Assembly: GCF_030296775.1 (NCBI RefSeq)
Contig: NZ_AP027742.1
Span: forward strand, 1,674,001 to 1,738,000
DNA: 64,000 nucleotides
Direction: 5' to 3'
Origin: Claveliimonas bilis
Lineage (GTDB): Bacteria > Bacillota > Clostridia > Lachnospirales > Lachnospiraceae
The notes beneath the pieces are model-generated. The model was not told the origin of the DNA and made no database searches. It saw nothing but the letters and a program-made list of their open reading frames with translations. This document shows positions 1 to 10,179 of the stretch, one piece after another (position 1 is the stretch's first letter; each line of letters begins with the position of its first letter). The position numbers and the translations under genes were made by a program.

Positions 1-433
1 CGATAAGATCATTATTATGGCAGATGCAGATGTGGACGGAGCACATATTTCCACGTTGCTTTTGACATTGTTTTATCGGTTTATGCCGGAGCTGATCTAT
101 GAGGGACATGTGTATATCGCCATGCCGCCTCTTTACAAAGCCATGCCCAAAAAAGGCGAGGAAGAATACCTCTACGATGATAAGGCACTGGAAAGATACC
201 GGAAAACCCATGAAGGACCATTTACCCTCCAGCGATACAAAGGCCTTGGAGAAATGGACGCAGAGCAGTTATGGGAGACAACCCTCAATCCAAAGACAAG
301 AATCCTGAAGCTGGTAGAAATAGAAGACGCCAGAATGGCTTCCGGCGTAACAGAGATGCTGATGGGAAATGAAGTGCCTCCCCGACGGGCTTTTATTTAC
401 GAAAATGCCACAGAGGCAGAGCTTGACATTTAG
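1..433 (+). CDS. parE: DNA topoisomerase IV subunit B (ParE), C-terminal part
   Basis: This is the 3' end of a type IIA topoisomerase B subunit; the start lies before the window. The reading frame is open from base 2 and begins in the TOPRIM domain with the metal-binding run [11 protein letters not shown]. It continues through the conserved [19 protein letters not shown] segment and ends [11 protein letters not shown]...LDI. The B subunit binds ATP and works with the A subunit encoded 14 bases downstream. GyrB and ParE are hard to separate on this fragment. I choose ParE because the adjacent A subunit lacks a GyrA box and the pair is not next to dnaA/recF genes. Confidence 0.85.
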   Translation, partial: DKIIIMADADVDGAHISTLLLTLFYRFMPELIYEGHVYIAMPPLYKAMPKKGEEEYLYDDKALERYRKTHEGPFTLQRYKGLGEMDAEQLWETTLNPKTRILKLVEIEDARMASGVTEMLMGNEVPPRRAFIYENATEAELDI

Positions 434-447
434 AAGGGAGAATAGCA

Positions 448-2688
448 ATGCAGGAAGAACAGATCATTCGTACGGAATACTCGGATCTGATGAAAAAATC
501 TTATATTGATTATGCGATGAGCGTCATTATTGCAAGGGCCCTTCCGGATGTGCGCGATGGGCTGAAGCCTGTTCAGCGGCGGACACTTTATGACATGCAC
601 GAGCTGGGTATCCGCTATGACAGGCCTTACCGTAAATGTGCCCGTATAGTAGGAGATACGATGGGTAAATACCATCCTCACGGAGACAGTTCCATTTATG
701 AAGCCCTTGTGGTAATGGCACAGGAATTTAAAAAAGGCATGGTCCTTGTGGATGGCCACGGGAATTTTGGTTCCATTGAAGGAGACGGGGCGGCGGCCAT
801 GCGTTACACAGAGGCCCGCCTTGCCAAATTTACACAGATGGCGTTTCTTAAGGATCTGGACAAAGATGTAGTCAATTTTATGCCCAACTTTGACGAGACG
901 GAAAAAGAACCGGAAGTGCTTCCGGTGCGTATTCCCAACCTTCTCGTAAATGGAGCGGAAGGAATCGCAGTCGGTATGGCGACCAGTATTCCGACTCACA
1001 ATCTGGGCGAAGTCATCGACGCAGTGAAGGCCTATATGAAAAATGATGAAATCAGCACAAGGCAGCTGATGAAATATGTAAAAGGGCCGGATTTTCCTAC
1101 CGGCGGCATTGTGGTAAACAAGGATGATCTCCTGAACATCTACGAAACAGGAACCGGCAAGATCAAACTGCGGGGTAAAGTGGAAGTGGAGGACATGAAA
1201 GGCGGAAAACAGCGTCTAGTCATTACAGAAATCCCGTATACCATGATCGGGGCAGGAATCGGAAAATTCCTCAACGATGTTTGTGCCCTTGTAGAAACAA
1301 AAAAGACAAACGATATCGTAGATATTTCCAACCAGTCCTCCAAGGAAGGGATCCGCATTGTCATTGAGCTGAAAAAAGGGGCGGACGTCAAAAATCTGAC
1401 CAATATGCTCTATAAAAAGACACGGCTGGAAGATACTTTTGGCGTCAATATGCTGGCGGTTGCAGACGGACGTCCGGAGACCATGGGGCTTAAGAAGATC
1501 ATTGAGCATCATGTGGATTTCCAGTTTGAACTTGCAACACGCAAATACAAAAATCTTCTTGCAAAGGAGCTGGACCGCAAAGAAATCCAGGAAGGTCTGA
1601 TCAAGGCATGTGATGTCATAGACCTGATCATTGAGATCCTGCGTGGAAGCCGGTCGGTGAAGGATGCGAAGGAATGTCTGACAAAAGGGATCACGGATAA
1701 CATTGTCTTTAAATCCAAGATTTCCAGGAAAATGGCGTCCATGCTGCGCTTTACGGAGCGGCAGGCCACAGCCATCCTGGAAATGCGCCTTTATAAGCTG
1801 ATCGGGCTGGAAATCGAAGCGCTTATGAAGGAGCATGAGGAGACCCTGGCTAATATTGCAAGATACGAGGATATTTTAAATAACTATGATTCCATGGCAG
1901 ACGTTATTATAGAAGAATTAGATGCGTTCAAAAAGGAATTTGCAGTCAAACGAAAGACTGTGGTTGAGAATGCAGAGGAAGCTGTCTTTGAAGAAAAGAA
2001 GATCGAGGAGCAGGAGATCGTCTTTCTTATGGACCGTTTCGGATATGCAAGATGCGTGGATGTTCCTACCTATGAGAGGAATAAAGAGGCGGCGGACAGT
2101 GAAAACAAATATGTAGTGAACTGTCTGAATACCGGAAAGATCTGTATCTTTACTGACGGCGGAAAGATGCATCAGCTGAAAGTTCTGGATGTTCCTTTTG
2201 GAAAATTCAGAGATAAAGGCCAGCCGGTGGATAATATGAGCAACTTTGACAGCACGCAGGAAGAGATCGTCTATCTGTGCGACGCGGAACAGATGCGTTT
2301 CTCCAGAATCTTTTTTGCCACTAAGCAGGGAATGATCAAGCAGGTGGAAGGAACAGAATTTCAGGTATCCAAGCGGACAATAGCAGCCACGAAGCTGCAG
2401 GAGGGAGACAGCCTTGTCAGTGTGGCGGTCATTACCGACAATAAGCAGGTGGTCCTTCAAACAAAGGATGGGTATTTCCTTCGTTTCCCGGCGTCAGAAG
2501 TTTCAGAAAAGAAAAAAGGAGCTGTGGGTGTAAGAGGAATCCGGCTTAAGAAAAACGATGAGCTGGAAGCAGCGTATCTCTTCGACGAGGGGACAGAGGC
2601 CAAGGCGGTATATAAAGAGAAAGAAGTAGTTCTTAACCGCCTCAGGATCGGAAAGAGAGACACCCAGGGAGTAAAGAACCGGGGATAA
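448..2688 (+). CDS. parC: DNA topoisomerase IV subunit A (ParC-like)
   Basis: The 746-residue A subunit cuts and rejoins DNA in the ParC2ParE2 enzyme that unlinks daughter chromosomes. The catalytic tyrosine is Tyr120 in AAMRYTEARL. The quinolone-resistance region reads HPHGDSSIYEAL, with Ser81 and Glu85 at the two usual target positions. The C-terminal beta-pinwheel half (from about residue 490) has no QRRGGKG-type GyrA box, which favours topoisomerase IV over gyrase. The gene starts 14 bases after parE behind GAAGGGAG, so the two are probably co-transcribed. No terminator is visible before the rimP promoter. Confidence 0.85.
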   Translation: MQEEQIIRTEYSDLMKKSYIDYAMSVIIARALPDVRDGLKPVQRRTLYDMHELGIRYDRPYRKCARIVGDTMGKYHPHGDSSIYEALVVMAQEFKKGMVLVDGHGNFGSIEGDGAAAMRYTEARLAKFTQMAFLKDLDKDVVNFMPNFDETEKEPEVLPVRIPNLLVNGAEGIAVGMATSIPTHNLGEVIDAVKAYMKNDEISTRQLMKYVKGPDFPTGGIVVNKDDLLNIYETGTGKIKLRGKVEVEDMKGGKQRLVITEIPYTMIGAGIGKFLNDVCALVETKKTNDIVDISNQSSKEGIRIVIELKKGADVKNLTNMLYKKTRLEDTFGVNMLAVADGRPETMGLKKIIEHHVDFQFELATRKYKNLLAKELDRKEIQEGLIKACDVIDLIIEILRGSRSVKDAKECLTKGITDNIVFKSKISRKMASMLRFTERQATAILEMRLYKLIGLEIEALMKEHEETLANIARYEDILNNYDSMADVIIEELDAFKKEFAVKRKTVVENAEEAVFEEKKIEEQEIVFLMDRFGYARCVDVPTYERNKEAADSENKYVVNCLNTGKICIFTDGGKMHQLKVLDVPFGKFRDKGQPVDNMSNFDSTQEEIVYLCDAEQMRFSRIFFATKQGMIKQVEGTEFQVSKRTIAATKLQEGDSLVSVAVITDNKQVVLQTKDGYFLRFPASEVSEKKKGAVGVRGIRLKKNDELEAAYLFDEGTEAKAVYKEKEVVLNRLRIGKRDTQGVKNRG

Positions 2689-2735
2689 GATTTAGGACAG
2701 AAAATCCGGTATATAAAAAAAGTACGGGAAATCCC

Positions 2736-2764
2736 TTGATTTTCCGTAAAAACAGTGCTATACT
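2736..2764 (+). promoter_or_regulatory. sigma-A promoter of the rimP-nusA-infB operon
   Basis: TTGATT (2736-2741) and TATACT (2759-2764) are separated by exactly 17 bases. They lie in the 213-base gap between parC and rimP and are the only good vegetative promoter seen ahead of the long translation operon. Confidence 0.75.
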
Positions 2765-2790
2765 AAACAGCAGTTACATAAACATGCGGC

Positions 2791-2818
2791 AGAAGAGTGG
2801 ACGAAAGTTCACTCTTCT
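2791..2818 (+). promoter_or_regulatory. GAAA-capped hairpin in the rimP leader
   Basis: AGAAGAGTG (2791-2799) pairs with CACTCTTCT (2810-2818). Three further inner pairs (one G-U) close on a GAAA tetraloop at 2803-2806, giving a 12-bp stem about 20 bases after the expected transcription start. The following bases are only moderately T-rich (TTTATATGATGG), so it is not a convincing terminator. A role in stability or in regulation of the operon is possible but inferred. Confidence 0.6.
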
Positions 2819-2901
2819 TTATATGATGGAAAGGTTTTCTGGATTTCCCATATTTCCGCTGGAGTTATGAAGCAGAAACGGTACGAATAGGAGGTTTTAC
2901 G

Positions 2902-3369
2902 TTGGCAAAAAGAGAAATTTATGAGCAAAGAACAGAAGAACTCTTAAATCCGATCATGGAAAGAAACGGATTTGAACTGGTGGATGTAGAGTATGTAAAA
3001 GAAGGCGGAAACTGGTATCTTCGCGCTTACATCGACAAACCGGGAGGAATCAATGTGGATGACTGTGAGAAGGTCAGCAGAGAGCTCTCCGATCTCCTGG
3101 ATGAAAAGGACTTTATCGAAGAGTCCTATATTTTGGAAGTAAGTTCACCGGGACTTGGCCGTCCCCTGAAAAAAGAGAAGGACTTTAAAAGAAGTCTCGG
3201 GAAGGAAGTAGAGATCCGCACGTACCGTATGGTGGACAAAAAGAAAGAATTTACCGGAATCCTTACAGGCTATGATAAAGATACCGTAACGATTGAAATG
3301 GAAAACAGTGAACAAAAAACATTTGACAAAGGCGATATCGCGCTCATTCGTCTGGCATTCGATTTTTAA
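2902..3369 (+). CDS. rimP: ribosome maturation factor RimP
   Basis: A 155-residue 30S assembly factor. The start is TTG at 2902, preceded by AGGAGG at 2889-2894; no ATG fits the conserved N-terminus. The N-terminal domain carries the typical NGFELVDVEYVKEGGNWYLR segment and the family motif VSSPGLGRPL lies near residue 87. The C-terminal domain is Sm-like. It is the first gene of the classical rimP-nusA-ylxR-ylxQ-infB operon, 17 bases before nusA. Confidence 0.95.
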   Translation: MAKREIYEQRTEELLNPIMERNGFELVDVEYVKEGGNWYLRAYIDKPGGINVDDCEKVSRELSDLLDEKDFIEESYILEVSSPGLGRPLKKEKDFKRSLGKEVEIRTYRMVDKKKEFTGILTGYDKDTVTIEMENSEQKTFDKGDIALIRLAFDF

Positions 3370-3386
3370 TTTAGGAGGAAAGTCAC

Positions 3387-4598
3387 ATGAACACAGAATT
3401 ATTAGAAGCGTTGAATATTTTGGAAAAGGAAAAGGACATCAGCAAGGATACCCTGATGGATGCCATCGAAAATTCTCTGATCAATGCCTGCAAAAATCAT
3501 TTTGGAAAAGCAGACAACATCAAGGTGATCATGGACAGAGAAACCTGTGATTACCAGCTGATCCAGGAAAAGACAGTGGTAGAGGAAGTAGAGGATAAAG
3601 TGGAGCAGATCAGTCTGGCTGACGCAAAGATGATCGACAGCAAATTTGAGCTGGGCGATATTGTACAGATCCCGGTTGAGTCCAAATCCTTCGGCCGTAT
3701 TGCGACACAGAATGCCAAGAACCTGATCCTTCAGAAGATCCGTGAAGAAGAAAGAAAAGTGGTATACGATCAGTATTTTGAAAAAGAGAGGGATATTGTA
3801 ACCGGTATCGTACAGCGTTATGTCGGAAAAAATGTCAGCATCAATCTTGGAAAGGCAGACGCCATGCTCACGGAAAATGAACAGGTAAAAGGCGAGGTGT
3901 TCAAGCCTACCGAGAGAATCAAGCTGTATGTGGTTGAAGTAAAAAATACAACAAAAGGTCCTAAGATCCTTGTATCCCGTACCCATCCGGAGCTTGTAAA
4001 GAGATTGTTTGAAGCAGAAGTGACAGAGGTGAAAGACGGCATCGTGGAGATCAAGAGCATTGCCAGAGAGGCAGGAAGCCGTACAAAGATTGCAGTATGG
4101 TCCAACGATCCGGATGTGGATCCCGTGGGAGCCTGTGTCGGAATGAACGGGGCAAGAGTAAACGCAATTGTCAATGAACTGCGCGGCGAGAAGATCGATA
4201 TTATCAACTGGAGTGACAACCCGGGAATTTTGATCGAGAACGCATTAAGTCCCGCGAAGGTAATTTCTGTTATGGCTGATCCTGATGATAAGACAGCAAG
4301 CGTTATCGTGCCGGATTACCAGCTTTCTCTTGCGATTGGTAAAGAAGGACAGAACGCAAGACTTGCAGCACGTCTGACCGGATACAAAATCGATATTAAG
4401 AGCGAGACACAGGCCATTGAATCAGGAGAGCTTCCGGAAAATTATATGGAGCTTGGCGAAGGGGTATACGAAGAAGAAGTATACGAGGACGGATACGATG
4501 AAAATACTTATGAAGAAGAGTATCCGGAATCCTACGAAGAAGATTACGACAGCCAGGAAGAAGCAGAAGAAATCGAATTTCAGGAATATGAAGAATAG
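3387..4598 (+). CDS. nusA: transcription termination/antitermination factor NusA
   Basis: NusA binds RNA polymerase and modulates pausing, termination and antitermination. The 403-residue protein has an N-terminal polymerase-binding domain (about 1-125), an S1 domain (about 130-200), a KH1 domain with the GMNG loop and a KH2 domain with GKEG. After residue about 355 it has a strongly acidic tail rich in Glu and Tyr in place of the repeats found in proteobacteria. A good SD (TAGGAGG) precedes the ATG. Confidence 0.96.
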   Translation: MNTELLEALNILEKEKDISKDTLMDAIENSLINACKNHFGKADNIKVIMDRETCDYQLIQEKTVVEEVEDKVEQISLADAKMIDSKFELGDIVQIPVESKSFGRIATQNAKNLILQKIREEERKVVYDQYFEKERDIVTGIVQRYVGKNVSINLGKADAMLTENEQVKGEVFKPTERIKLYVVEVKNTTKGPKILVSRTHPELVKRLFEAEVTEVKDGIVEIKSIAREAGSRTKIAVWSNDPDVDPVGACVGMNGARVNAIVNELRGEKIDIINWSDNPGILIENALSPAKVISVMADPDDKTASVIVPDYQLSLAIGKEGQNARLAARLTGYKIDIKSETQAIESGELPENYMELGEGVYEEEVYEDGYDENTYEEEYPESYEEDYDSQEEAEEIEFQEYEE

Positions 4599-4606
4599 GT
4601 GATAAG

Positions 4607-4885
4607 TTGAGCAGTAACAAAAAAGTTCCTATGCGCAAATGTGTAGGGTGTCAGGAAATGAAGAGTAAAAAGGAAATGCTTCGGGTTATCAGAACCTCTG
4701 AAGGAGAGTTTTTACTGGATGCTACCGGAAAAAAGAATGGGAGAGGCGCTTACCTGTGTCCTTCCAGAGCATGTCTGGAAAAAGCAATAAAGGGAAAAGG
4801 CCTGGAACGGTCTTTTCAACAGGCAATTCCCAGAGAAGTGTATGAAACACTGGAAAGGGAGATGAGAGAAATTGATACAGAATAA
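4607..4885 (+). CDS. ylxR: YlxR family RNA-binding/nucleoid-type protein (DUF448)
   Basis: A 92-residue member of the YlxR (DUF448) family, always found between nusA and infB in Firmicutes. It starts with TTG at 4607, eight bases after the nusA stop. The signature RKCVGCQEMKSKKEMLRVIR and the second block GRGAYLCPSRACLEKA are present, with Cys pairs typical of the family. YlxR proteins are reported to be nucleic-acid binding and to affect transcription; the role here is inferred from family and position. Confidence 0.93.
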   Translation: MSSNKKVPMRKCVGCQEMKSKKEMLRVIRTSEGEFLLDATGKKNGRGAYLCPSRACLEKAIKGKGLERSFQQAIPREVYETLEREMREIDTE

Positions 4886-5177
4886 AGCGCTGTCCATGAT
4901 CAGTCTGGCAACTAAAGCCGGGAAAACAGTGAGCGGAGAGTTTTGTACGGAAAAAGAAGTGAAAACCGGAAGGGCTGCTTTGGTAATTGTAGCCGGGGAT
5001 GCATCCGAGAATACAAAGAAAAAATTCCGGAATATGTGCGATTATTATCATGTTCCAATTTATTTTTACGAAGATAAAGATACCTTGGGCCATGCAATGG
5101 GAAAAGAGTTCAGAGCATCTCTTGCGGTATTGGACGCGGGATTTGCAAAAGGAATTATGAGACATTTGGATGCTTAA
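4872..5177 (+). CDS. YlxQ, L7Ae/L30e-type ribosomal-like protein
   Basis: A 101-residue L7Ae-fold RNA-binding protein of the YlxQ type, encoded in the same operon. It begins with TTG at 4872 and overlaps the end of ylxR by 14 bases, suggesting translational coupling. The fold markers are [14 protein letters not shown] near the N-terminus and the [15 protein letters not shown] strand-turn. Homologues bind kink-turn RNA; the precise target here is unknown. Confidence 0.88.
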   Translation: MIQNKALSMISLATKAGKTVSGEFCTEKEVKTGRAALVIVAGDASENTKKKFRNMCDYYHVPIYFYEDKDTLGHAMGKEFRASLAVLDAGFAKGIMRHLDA

Positions 5178-5212
5178 GAGATAACAGAAGTTGCATAGAG
5201 GAGGTAGGTTGT

Positions 5213-7849
5213 ATGTCAAAAATCAAAGTATATGAACTTGCAAAGGAACTCGGCAAAACAAGCAAAGAGCTGATGGAGTTTCTTGCAGAAAAAAATATAG
5301 AAGTTAAAAGCCATATGAGTGCTTTGGAAGACGAAGATACTGAGATGCTTCGCAAGGCATTCGGGAAAAAGAAAGAAGAAGGGCCGAAGAAAAAGAATAT
5401 CGTTCATGTATTCCGTCCGCAGAATTTAAGGGACAGCAAACCCGGAAACCGTCAGGGGCGCTCGCAGGGGAACCGTCCTGCACAGGGTCAGCAAGAGCGT
5501 TCCCAGGGAAGCCGCCCGGTACAGAATCAGGCAGAGCGTCCACAAGGGAACCGTCCTGCACAGGGTCAGGCAGAGCGTCCCCAGGGAAGCCGCCCGGTAC
5601 AGAATCAGGCAGAGCGTCCGCAAGGGAACCGTCCTGCACAGGGTCAGCAAGAGCGTTCCCAGGGAGGCCGTCCGTCCTTTGGGCAGGCAGACCGCCAGCG
5701 TCAGAGCCGTCCGGTAAGACCGTCCGGTGACAGAAGAGATGACAGAAGAGAAGAGAAAAGAGAAGACAGAAGAGAGCCCGGCGACAGAAACCGCGGAAGA
5801 GGCACAGGAAGACCATCTGGCGACAGAAGAGATGATAGAAGAGAAGACAGGAGAGATCAGGGCGGAAGATTCGGGGATAATAAAGACCGTCAGCAAAGAC
5901 GCGGACAGTCAATCCCGGCGCCGGCTCTGGAAGGACAGAAGCCGCAGAGAAATAAGAATAAAGGCAAAGACGACTATAAGAAAAAAGATTACAGAAACGA
6001 TGATGAAGACAGAATGCCAAAGGGAAGAAAGCAGAAGCAGGAACAGAAACCGCAGATGCAAAAACCTCAGCATAAAGAGCAGAAACAGGAAGAGACGATC
6101 AAATCTATTGTGATTCCGGAAGTGCTGACTATTCAGGAGCTGGCTGATAAGATGAAAGTTGTTCCGTCGGCTATTGTCAAAAAGTTGTTTATGCAGGGCA
6201 AGATCGTTACAGTGAATCAGGAAGTGGATTATGAAACAGCAGAAGAAATCGCGCTGGAATTTGACATTCTCTGTGAGAAAGAAGAAGTAGTGGATGTTAT
6301 TGAAGAACTTCTGAAAGAGGATGAAGAGGACGAAAAGAAGATGAAAAAGCGTCCTCCGGTTGTCTGTGTTATGGGGCATGTTGACCATGGAAAGACTTCC
6401 CTTCTTGATGCAATCCGCCACACAAATGTGATTGACAGAGAAGCCGGAGGAATCACACAGCATATCGGTGCATATGTGGCAGAAGTAAACGGAGAAAAGA
6501 TTACGTTCCTTGACACGCCGGGACATGAAGCGTTTACTGCAATGCGTATGCGCGGCGCTAATTCTACAGATATCGCCATTCTTGTTGTGGCGGCAGACGA
6601 TGGTGTTATGCCTCAGACAGTGGAGGCGATCAACCATGCCAAAGCGGCAGGTATAGAGATCGTGGTTGCAGTCAATAAGATTGATAAGCCAAGCGCCAAT
6701 ATTGACAGAGTAAAGCAGGAGCTGGCAGAATATGAGCTGATCCCGGAAGACTGGGGCGGAAGTACTGTTTTTGTTCCGGTTTCCGCGAAAACGGGAGAAG
6801 GGCTGGAAGATCTTATGGAAATGCTGATCCTGACAGCGGAAATGCTGGAGCTGAAGGCCAATCCGAACCGACGCGCAAGAGGGCTTGTAATAGAAGCGCA
6901 GCTGGATAAAGGAAAAGGATCCGTGGCAACCGTACTCGTACAGAAAGGTACCTTAAGAGTAGGGGATCCTATTGCAGCCGGAAGCGCTTACGGAAAAGTA
7001 AGAGCAATGATGGACGATAAAGGAAGACGTGTGAAAGAAGCGGGACCGTCCATGCCGGTGGAAATTCTCGGACTGAACGATGTTCCTAATGCAGGAGAAG
7101 TCTTCGTGGGATGCAAGAATGAGAAAGAGGCAAGAAACTTTGCGGAAACATTCATTTCTCAAAGTAAAGTGAAGCTTCTGGAAGAAACAAAATCCAAGCT
7201 TTCTCTGGATGATCTGTTTACGCAGATCCAGGAAGGAAACTTAAAAGAACTCGGCATCGTTGTAAAGGCAGATGTGCAGGGATCTGTGGAAGCTATCAAG
7301 CAGAGTCTTCTGAAACTGTCAAATGATGAGGTTGTTGTGAAGATCATTCACGGAGGAGTCGGAGCGATCAATGAATCTGACGTCAGCCTTGCATCGGCAT
7401 CCAATGCGATCATTATCGGATTTAATGTCCGTCCGGATGCAACAGCCAAAGAGACAGCTGAAAGAGAAGGAGTTGACATCCGTCTGTATCGTGTTATCTA
7501 TAATGCGATCGAAGACGTGGAAGCAGCTATGAAAGGTATGCTTGATCCGGTATTTGAGGAGAAAGTACTTGGTCACGCTGAAGTGCGTCAGACATTTAAA
7601 GCTTCCGGTGTGGGAACAATTGCAGGTGCTTATGTTCTGGACGGTACATTTGAAAGAGACTGCCAGACAAGAATTATGCGTGACGGCATTGTGATCTATG
7701 ACGGAAAGCTTGCTTCCCTGAAGAGATTTAAAGATGATGTAAAAGAAGTAAGAGCAGGATACGAATGCGGATTCGTATTTGAAAATTATAATGATATCAA
7801 AGAAGGTGACCAGGTAGAATCCTTCAAAATGGTAGAAATCCCAAGATAG
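5213..7849 (+). CDS. infB: translation initiation factor IF-2
   Basis: An 878-residue GTPase that recruits initiator tRNA to the ribosome. It has an N-terminal IF2_N domain (1-50), then a very Arg/Gln/Asp-rich linker (about 75-290) with tandem repeats, a second IF2_N domain (about 300-365), the G domain with GHVDHGKT (about 388), DTPGHE (about 434) and NKID (about 489), and domains II-IV. The C-terminal catalytic part is ordinary; the linker is the variable element. The start has a strong SD, GGAGG. Confidence 0.97.
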   Translation: MSKIKVYELAKELGKTSKELMEFLAEKNIEVKSHMSALEDEDTEMLRKAFGKKKEEGPKKKNIVHVFRPQNLRDSKPGNRQGRSQGNRPAQGQQERSQGSRPVQNQAERPQGNRPAQGQAERPQGSRPVQNQAERPQGNRPAQGQQERSQGGRPSFGQADRQRQSRPVRPSGDRRDDRREEKREDRREPGDRNRGRGTGRPSGDRRDDRREDRRDQGGRFGDNKDRQQRRGQSIPAPALEGQKPQRNKNKGKDDYKKKDYRNDDEDRMPKGRKQKQEQKPQMQKPQHKEQKQEETIKSIVIPEVLTIQELADKMKVVPSAIVKKLFMQGKIVTVNQEVDYETAEEIALEFDILCEKEEVVDVIEELLKEDEEDEKKMKKRPPVVCVMGHVDHGKTSLLDAIRHTNVIDREAGGITQHIGAYVAEVNGEKITFLDTPGHEAFTAMRMRGANSTDIAILVVAADDGVMPQTVEAINHAKAAGIEIVVAVNKIDKPSANIDRVKQELAEYELIPEDWGGSTVFVPVSAKTGEGLEDLMEMLILTAEMLELKANPNRRARGLVIEAQLDKGKGSVATVLVQKGTLRVGDPIAAGSAYGKVRAMMDDKGRRVKEAGPSMPVEILGLNDVPNAGEVFVGCKNEKEARNFAETFISQSKVKLLEETKSKLSLDDLFTQIQEGNLKELGIVVKADVQGSVEAIKQSLLKLSNDEVVVKIIHGGVGAINESDVSLASASNAIIIGFNVRPDATAKETAEREGVDIRLYRVIYNAIEDVEAAMKGMLDPVFEEKVLGHAEVRQTFKASGVGTIAGAYVLDGTFERDCQTRIMRDGIVIYDGKLASLKRFKDDVKEVRAGYECGFVFENYNDIKEGDQVESFKMVEIPR
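5468..5704 (+). repeat. 39-bp coding tandem repeats in the infB linker
   Basis: Five 13-residue units (alternating [13 protein letters not shown] and [13 protein letters not shown]) plus a degenerate sixth unit are encoded in tandem. The DNA is repeated almost exactly at a 78-bp super-period. It is followed by Asp-Arg-rich runs (RDDRRE) to about 5870. Such repeats can change copy number by slippage or recombination. Confidence 0.9.
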
Positions 7850-7886
7850 GGTTTTGCCTTGTCCTCCGAAAGGAGATGAAAGATTA

Positions 7887-8273
7887 ATGAGAAAAAACAG
7901 TATCAAAAATACAAGAATTAATACAGAAGTTCAAAAGGAGCTTTCCAATATTTTGCGATCAGGGATCAAGGATCCCAGGATCGCTCCCTGGACTTCTGTG
8001 GTTGCGGTGGAGGTTGCTCCTGATCTGAAAACATGTAAAGCCTATATCAGTGTTCTCGGGGACAAAAAAGCCCAGGAGGACACAGTTGCGGGCCTTAAGA
8101 GTGCAGAAGGATATATCCGCCGGGAACTCGCACATAGTCTGAATATGAGAAATACTCCGGAAATACGCTTTATTCTGGATCAGTCCATTGAGTACGGCGT
8201 AAATATGTCAAAAAAGATTGATGATGTAACCAAAGGTCTGGATTCAAAAGGAGATGCGGATGAATCAAAATAA
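7887..8273 (+). CDS. rbfA: 30S ribosome-binding factor RbfA
   Basis: A 128-residue KH-fold factor for late 30S maturation and 16S rRNA 5' processing. The ATG at 7887 is chosen over an upstream in-frame TTG (7854) because AAAGGAGATG lies at the right distance and the protein then begins in the conserved way, MRKNSIKNTRINTEVQKEL. The family segment ISVLGD follows in the central sheet. It overlaps the start of nrnA. Confidence 0.95.
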   Translation: MRKNSIKNTRINTEVQKELSNILRSGIKDPRIAPWTSVVAVEVAPDLKTCKAYISVLGDKKAQEDTVAGLKSAEGYIRRELAHSLNMRNTPEIRFILDQSIEYGVNMSKKIDDVTKGLDSKGDADESK

Positions 8274-9243
8274 ATGGAAGGAAATCCTGAAGGGTAAGAC
8301 TTCTGTTGCAATCGGAGGCCATGAGCGTCCGGACGGAGACTGTATCGGCTCTTGCACGGGGCTGTATCTTTACCTGAAACAAAACTATGAGAATATAGAA
8401 GTTGATCTTTATCTCGAACAAATCCCGGAGACATTCCAGGTAATCAGAGGAACTGAACATATACGGCACAGTATTCCGGAGGAGAAACAATATGATCTGT
8501 TTATCTGTCTGGACTGCGGCGACAAAGAAAGACTTGGATTTTCCGTCCCATTATTCCAAAATGCCGGAACCACTTTATGTATCGACCATCATATCAGCAA
8601 CACTGAATTTGCGGATGAAAATTATATTGTGCCGGATGCAAGTTCCACTTCAGAGCTGGTATATCGTCTGCTGGATAAGGAGAAGATTGAAGAAACAGTG
8701 GCAGAAGCGCTTTATATGGGGATCGTTCATGATACCGGTGTGTTTCAGTATTCCTGCACAAGTCCGGATACGTTGAGGGCGGCGGCAGATCTTCTTTCCA
8801 GGGGGATCAACGCCCCGGCACTGATCGAGCATACTTTTTATGAAAAAACATATGCACAGAATCAGATTTTGGGGCGAGCGCTGCTGGAAAGTATTGTGTT
8901 TATGGATGGGGCGTGTATTTTCACTTCATTGACGAAAGCAGTCATGCAGTTTTATGGTGTGACTGCAAAAGAGCTGGAAGGAATTGTCAGCCAGCTTCGT
9001 GTGACAAAAGGAGTAGAGGTCGCAATTTTTATGTATGAGCTGGAGCCGAATGTATACAAGGTGAGTCTGCGTTCCAAAGAAAAGGTTGATGTGAGCAGGA
9101 TTGCCAGATACTTCGGCGGAGGCGGACATGTGCGAGCTGCGGGCTTCACTATGCCGGGAACGGTACATGATGTCATTAACAATCTGTCAAAGCAGATTGA
9201 ACTGCAGCTTGGACCAAAAGAGAAAACAAAGAGTGAGGCATAA
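8260..9243 (+). CDS. nrnA: bifunctional oligoribonuclease/PAP phosphatase NrnA (DHH family)
   Basis: A 327-residue DHH/DHHA1 phosphoesterase that degrades nano-RNA and pAp. Motifs are HERPDGDCIGS (about residue 21), LDCGDKERLG, the DHH motif in IDHHISN, and the C-terminal GGGGHVRAAGF of DHHA1. The ATG at 8260 is preferred to 8254 because the SD AAAAGGAG ends at 8253. The start lies inside the rbfA end (14-base overlap). It sits in the usual place between rbfA and truB. Confidence 0.92.
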   Translation: MNQNKWKEILKGKTSVAIGGHERPDGDCIGSCTGLYLYLKQNYENIEVDLYLEQIPETFQVIRGTEHIRHSIPEEKQYDLFICLDCGDKERLGFSVPLFQNAGTTLCIDHHISNTEFADENYIVPDASSTSELVYRLLDKEKIEETVAEALYMGIVHDTGVFQYSCTSPDTLRAAADLLSRGINAPALIEHTFYEKTYAQNQILGRALLESIVFMDGACIFTSLTKAVMQFYGVTAKELEGIVSQLRVTKGVEVAIFMYELEPNVYKVSLRSKEKVDVSRIARYFGGGGHVRAAGFTMPGTVHDVINNLSKQIELQLGPKEKTKSEA

Positions 9244-9246
9244 CAG

Positions 9247-10152
9247 ATGATACACGGAATATTAAATGTGTATAAAGAACAGGGATACACTTCCCATGAT
9301 GTTGTTGCAAAACTTCGGGGAATTACGAAACAAAAAAAAATCGGTCATACAGGGACGCTTGATCCGGATGCGGAAGGCGTCCTTCCCATATGCCTCGGAA
9401 GTGCTACAAAAATATGCAGTCTTTTGACAGACAGAAGCAAAACATACAGGACGGTGCTGCTTCTTGGGCAGACGACAGATACACAGGATGTTTCCGGCAA
9501 CTGTCTGGAGAGCCAATCTGTCAGTCATTTGACAGAAAGTCAAGTGAAAGAAGCAATCCTGAAATTTGAGGGGGAATATGAACAGGTACCACCTATGTAT
9601 TCAGCGCTCAAAGTAAATGGGAAAAAGCTGTATGAACTTGCACGGGAAGGGAAGACAGTAGAACGCTCCGCAAGGAAAGTTGTGATCCATGACATAAAGA
9701 TAGAAAAGATAGAACTTCCCCGGGTATGGATGGAGGTTTCCTGTTCCAAAGGTACCTATATTCGTACACTGTGCAATGATATTGGCGGTGTACTTGGAAC
9801 CGGAGGATGCATGGAGAAACTGAAAAGAACCAGGGTGGGGGAACTGTCCATTGAAAACAGCCTTACTCTGGGAGAAATACAGAATCATATGGAGGAAGGA
9901 ACACTTAATGAAATCCTTCTTCCGGTTGACCATTTTTTCAGAAAGTATCGTAAGATCACTGTAGGAAAAGAGGAAGAAAGGTTTCTGTATAATGGCAACA
10001 GTTTTTTCATCCCTCATTTAAAAGAAAAACCCGATGATAAAGAGCTGGTGAGAATGTATAACAGAGAGGGAAACTTTATTGCGCTTTACCGGTACAGCGG
10101 GAAGACAGAACGATTTGAGACAGAAAAGATGTTTTTAAATGACAGGCAATAG
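9247..10152 (+). CDS. truB: tRNA pseudouridine(55) synthase TruB
   Basis: A 301-residue enzyme making pseudouridine 55 in the T-loop of tRNAs. The catalytic aspartate is Asp39 in GHTGTLDPDAEGVLP. The substrate-binding segments YEQVPPMYSALKVNGKKLYELAREG and CSKGTYIRTLCNDIG are intact. It begins three bases after nrnA, indicating tight coupling. Confidence 0.96.
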   Translation: MIHGILNVYKEQGYTSHDVVAKLRGITKQKKIGHTGTLDPDAEGVLPICLGSATKICSLLTDRSKTYRTVLLLGQTTDTQDVSGNCLESQSVSHLTESQVKEAILKFEGEYEQVPPMYSALKVNGKKLYELAREGKTVERSARKVVIHDIKIEKIELPRVWMEVSCSKGTYIRTLCNDIGGVLGTGGCMEKLKRTRVGELSIENSLTLGEIQNHMEEGTLNEILLPVDHFFRKYRKITVGKEEERFLYNGNSFFIPHLKEKPDDKELVRMYNREGNFIALYRYSGKTERFETEKMFLNDRQ

Positions 10153-10179
10153 AAGCAGACGACGATGGAAGGGATAGAT

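Noticed and set aside
430-999. Long antisense ORFs opposite parC and other core genes
   Set aside because: They mirror codon bias of well-supported genes on the + strand and have no SD or recognisable domains.
5468-5870. CRISPR-like array in infB
   Set aside because: The repeats are coding, contiguous and in frame without unique spacers.
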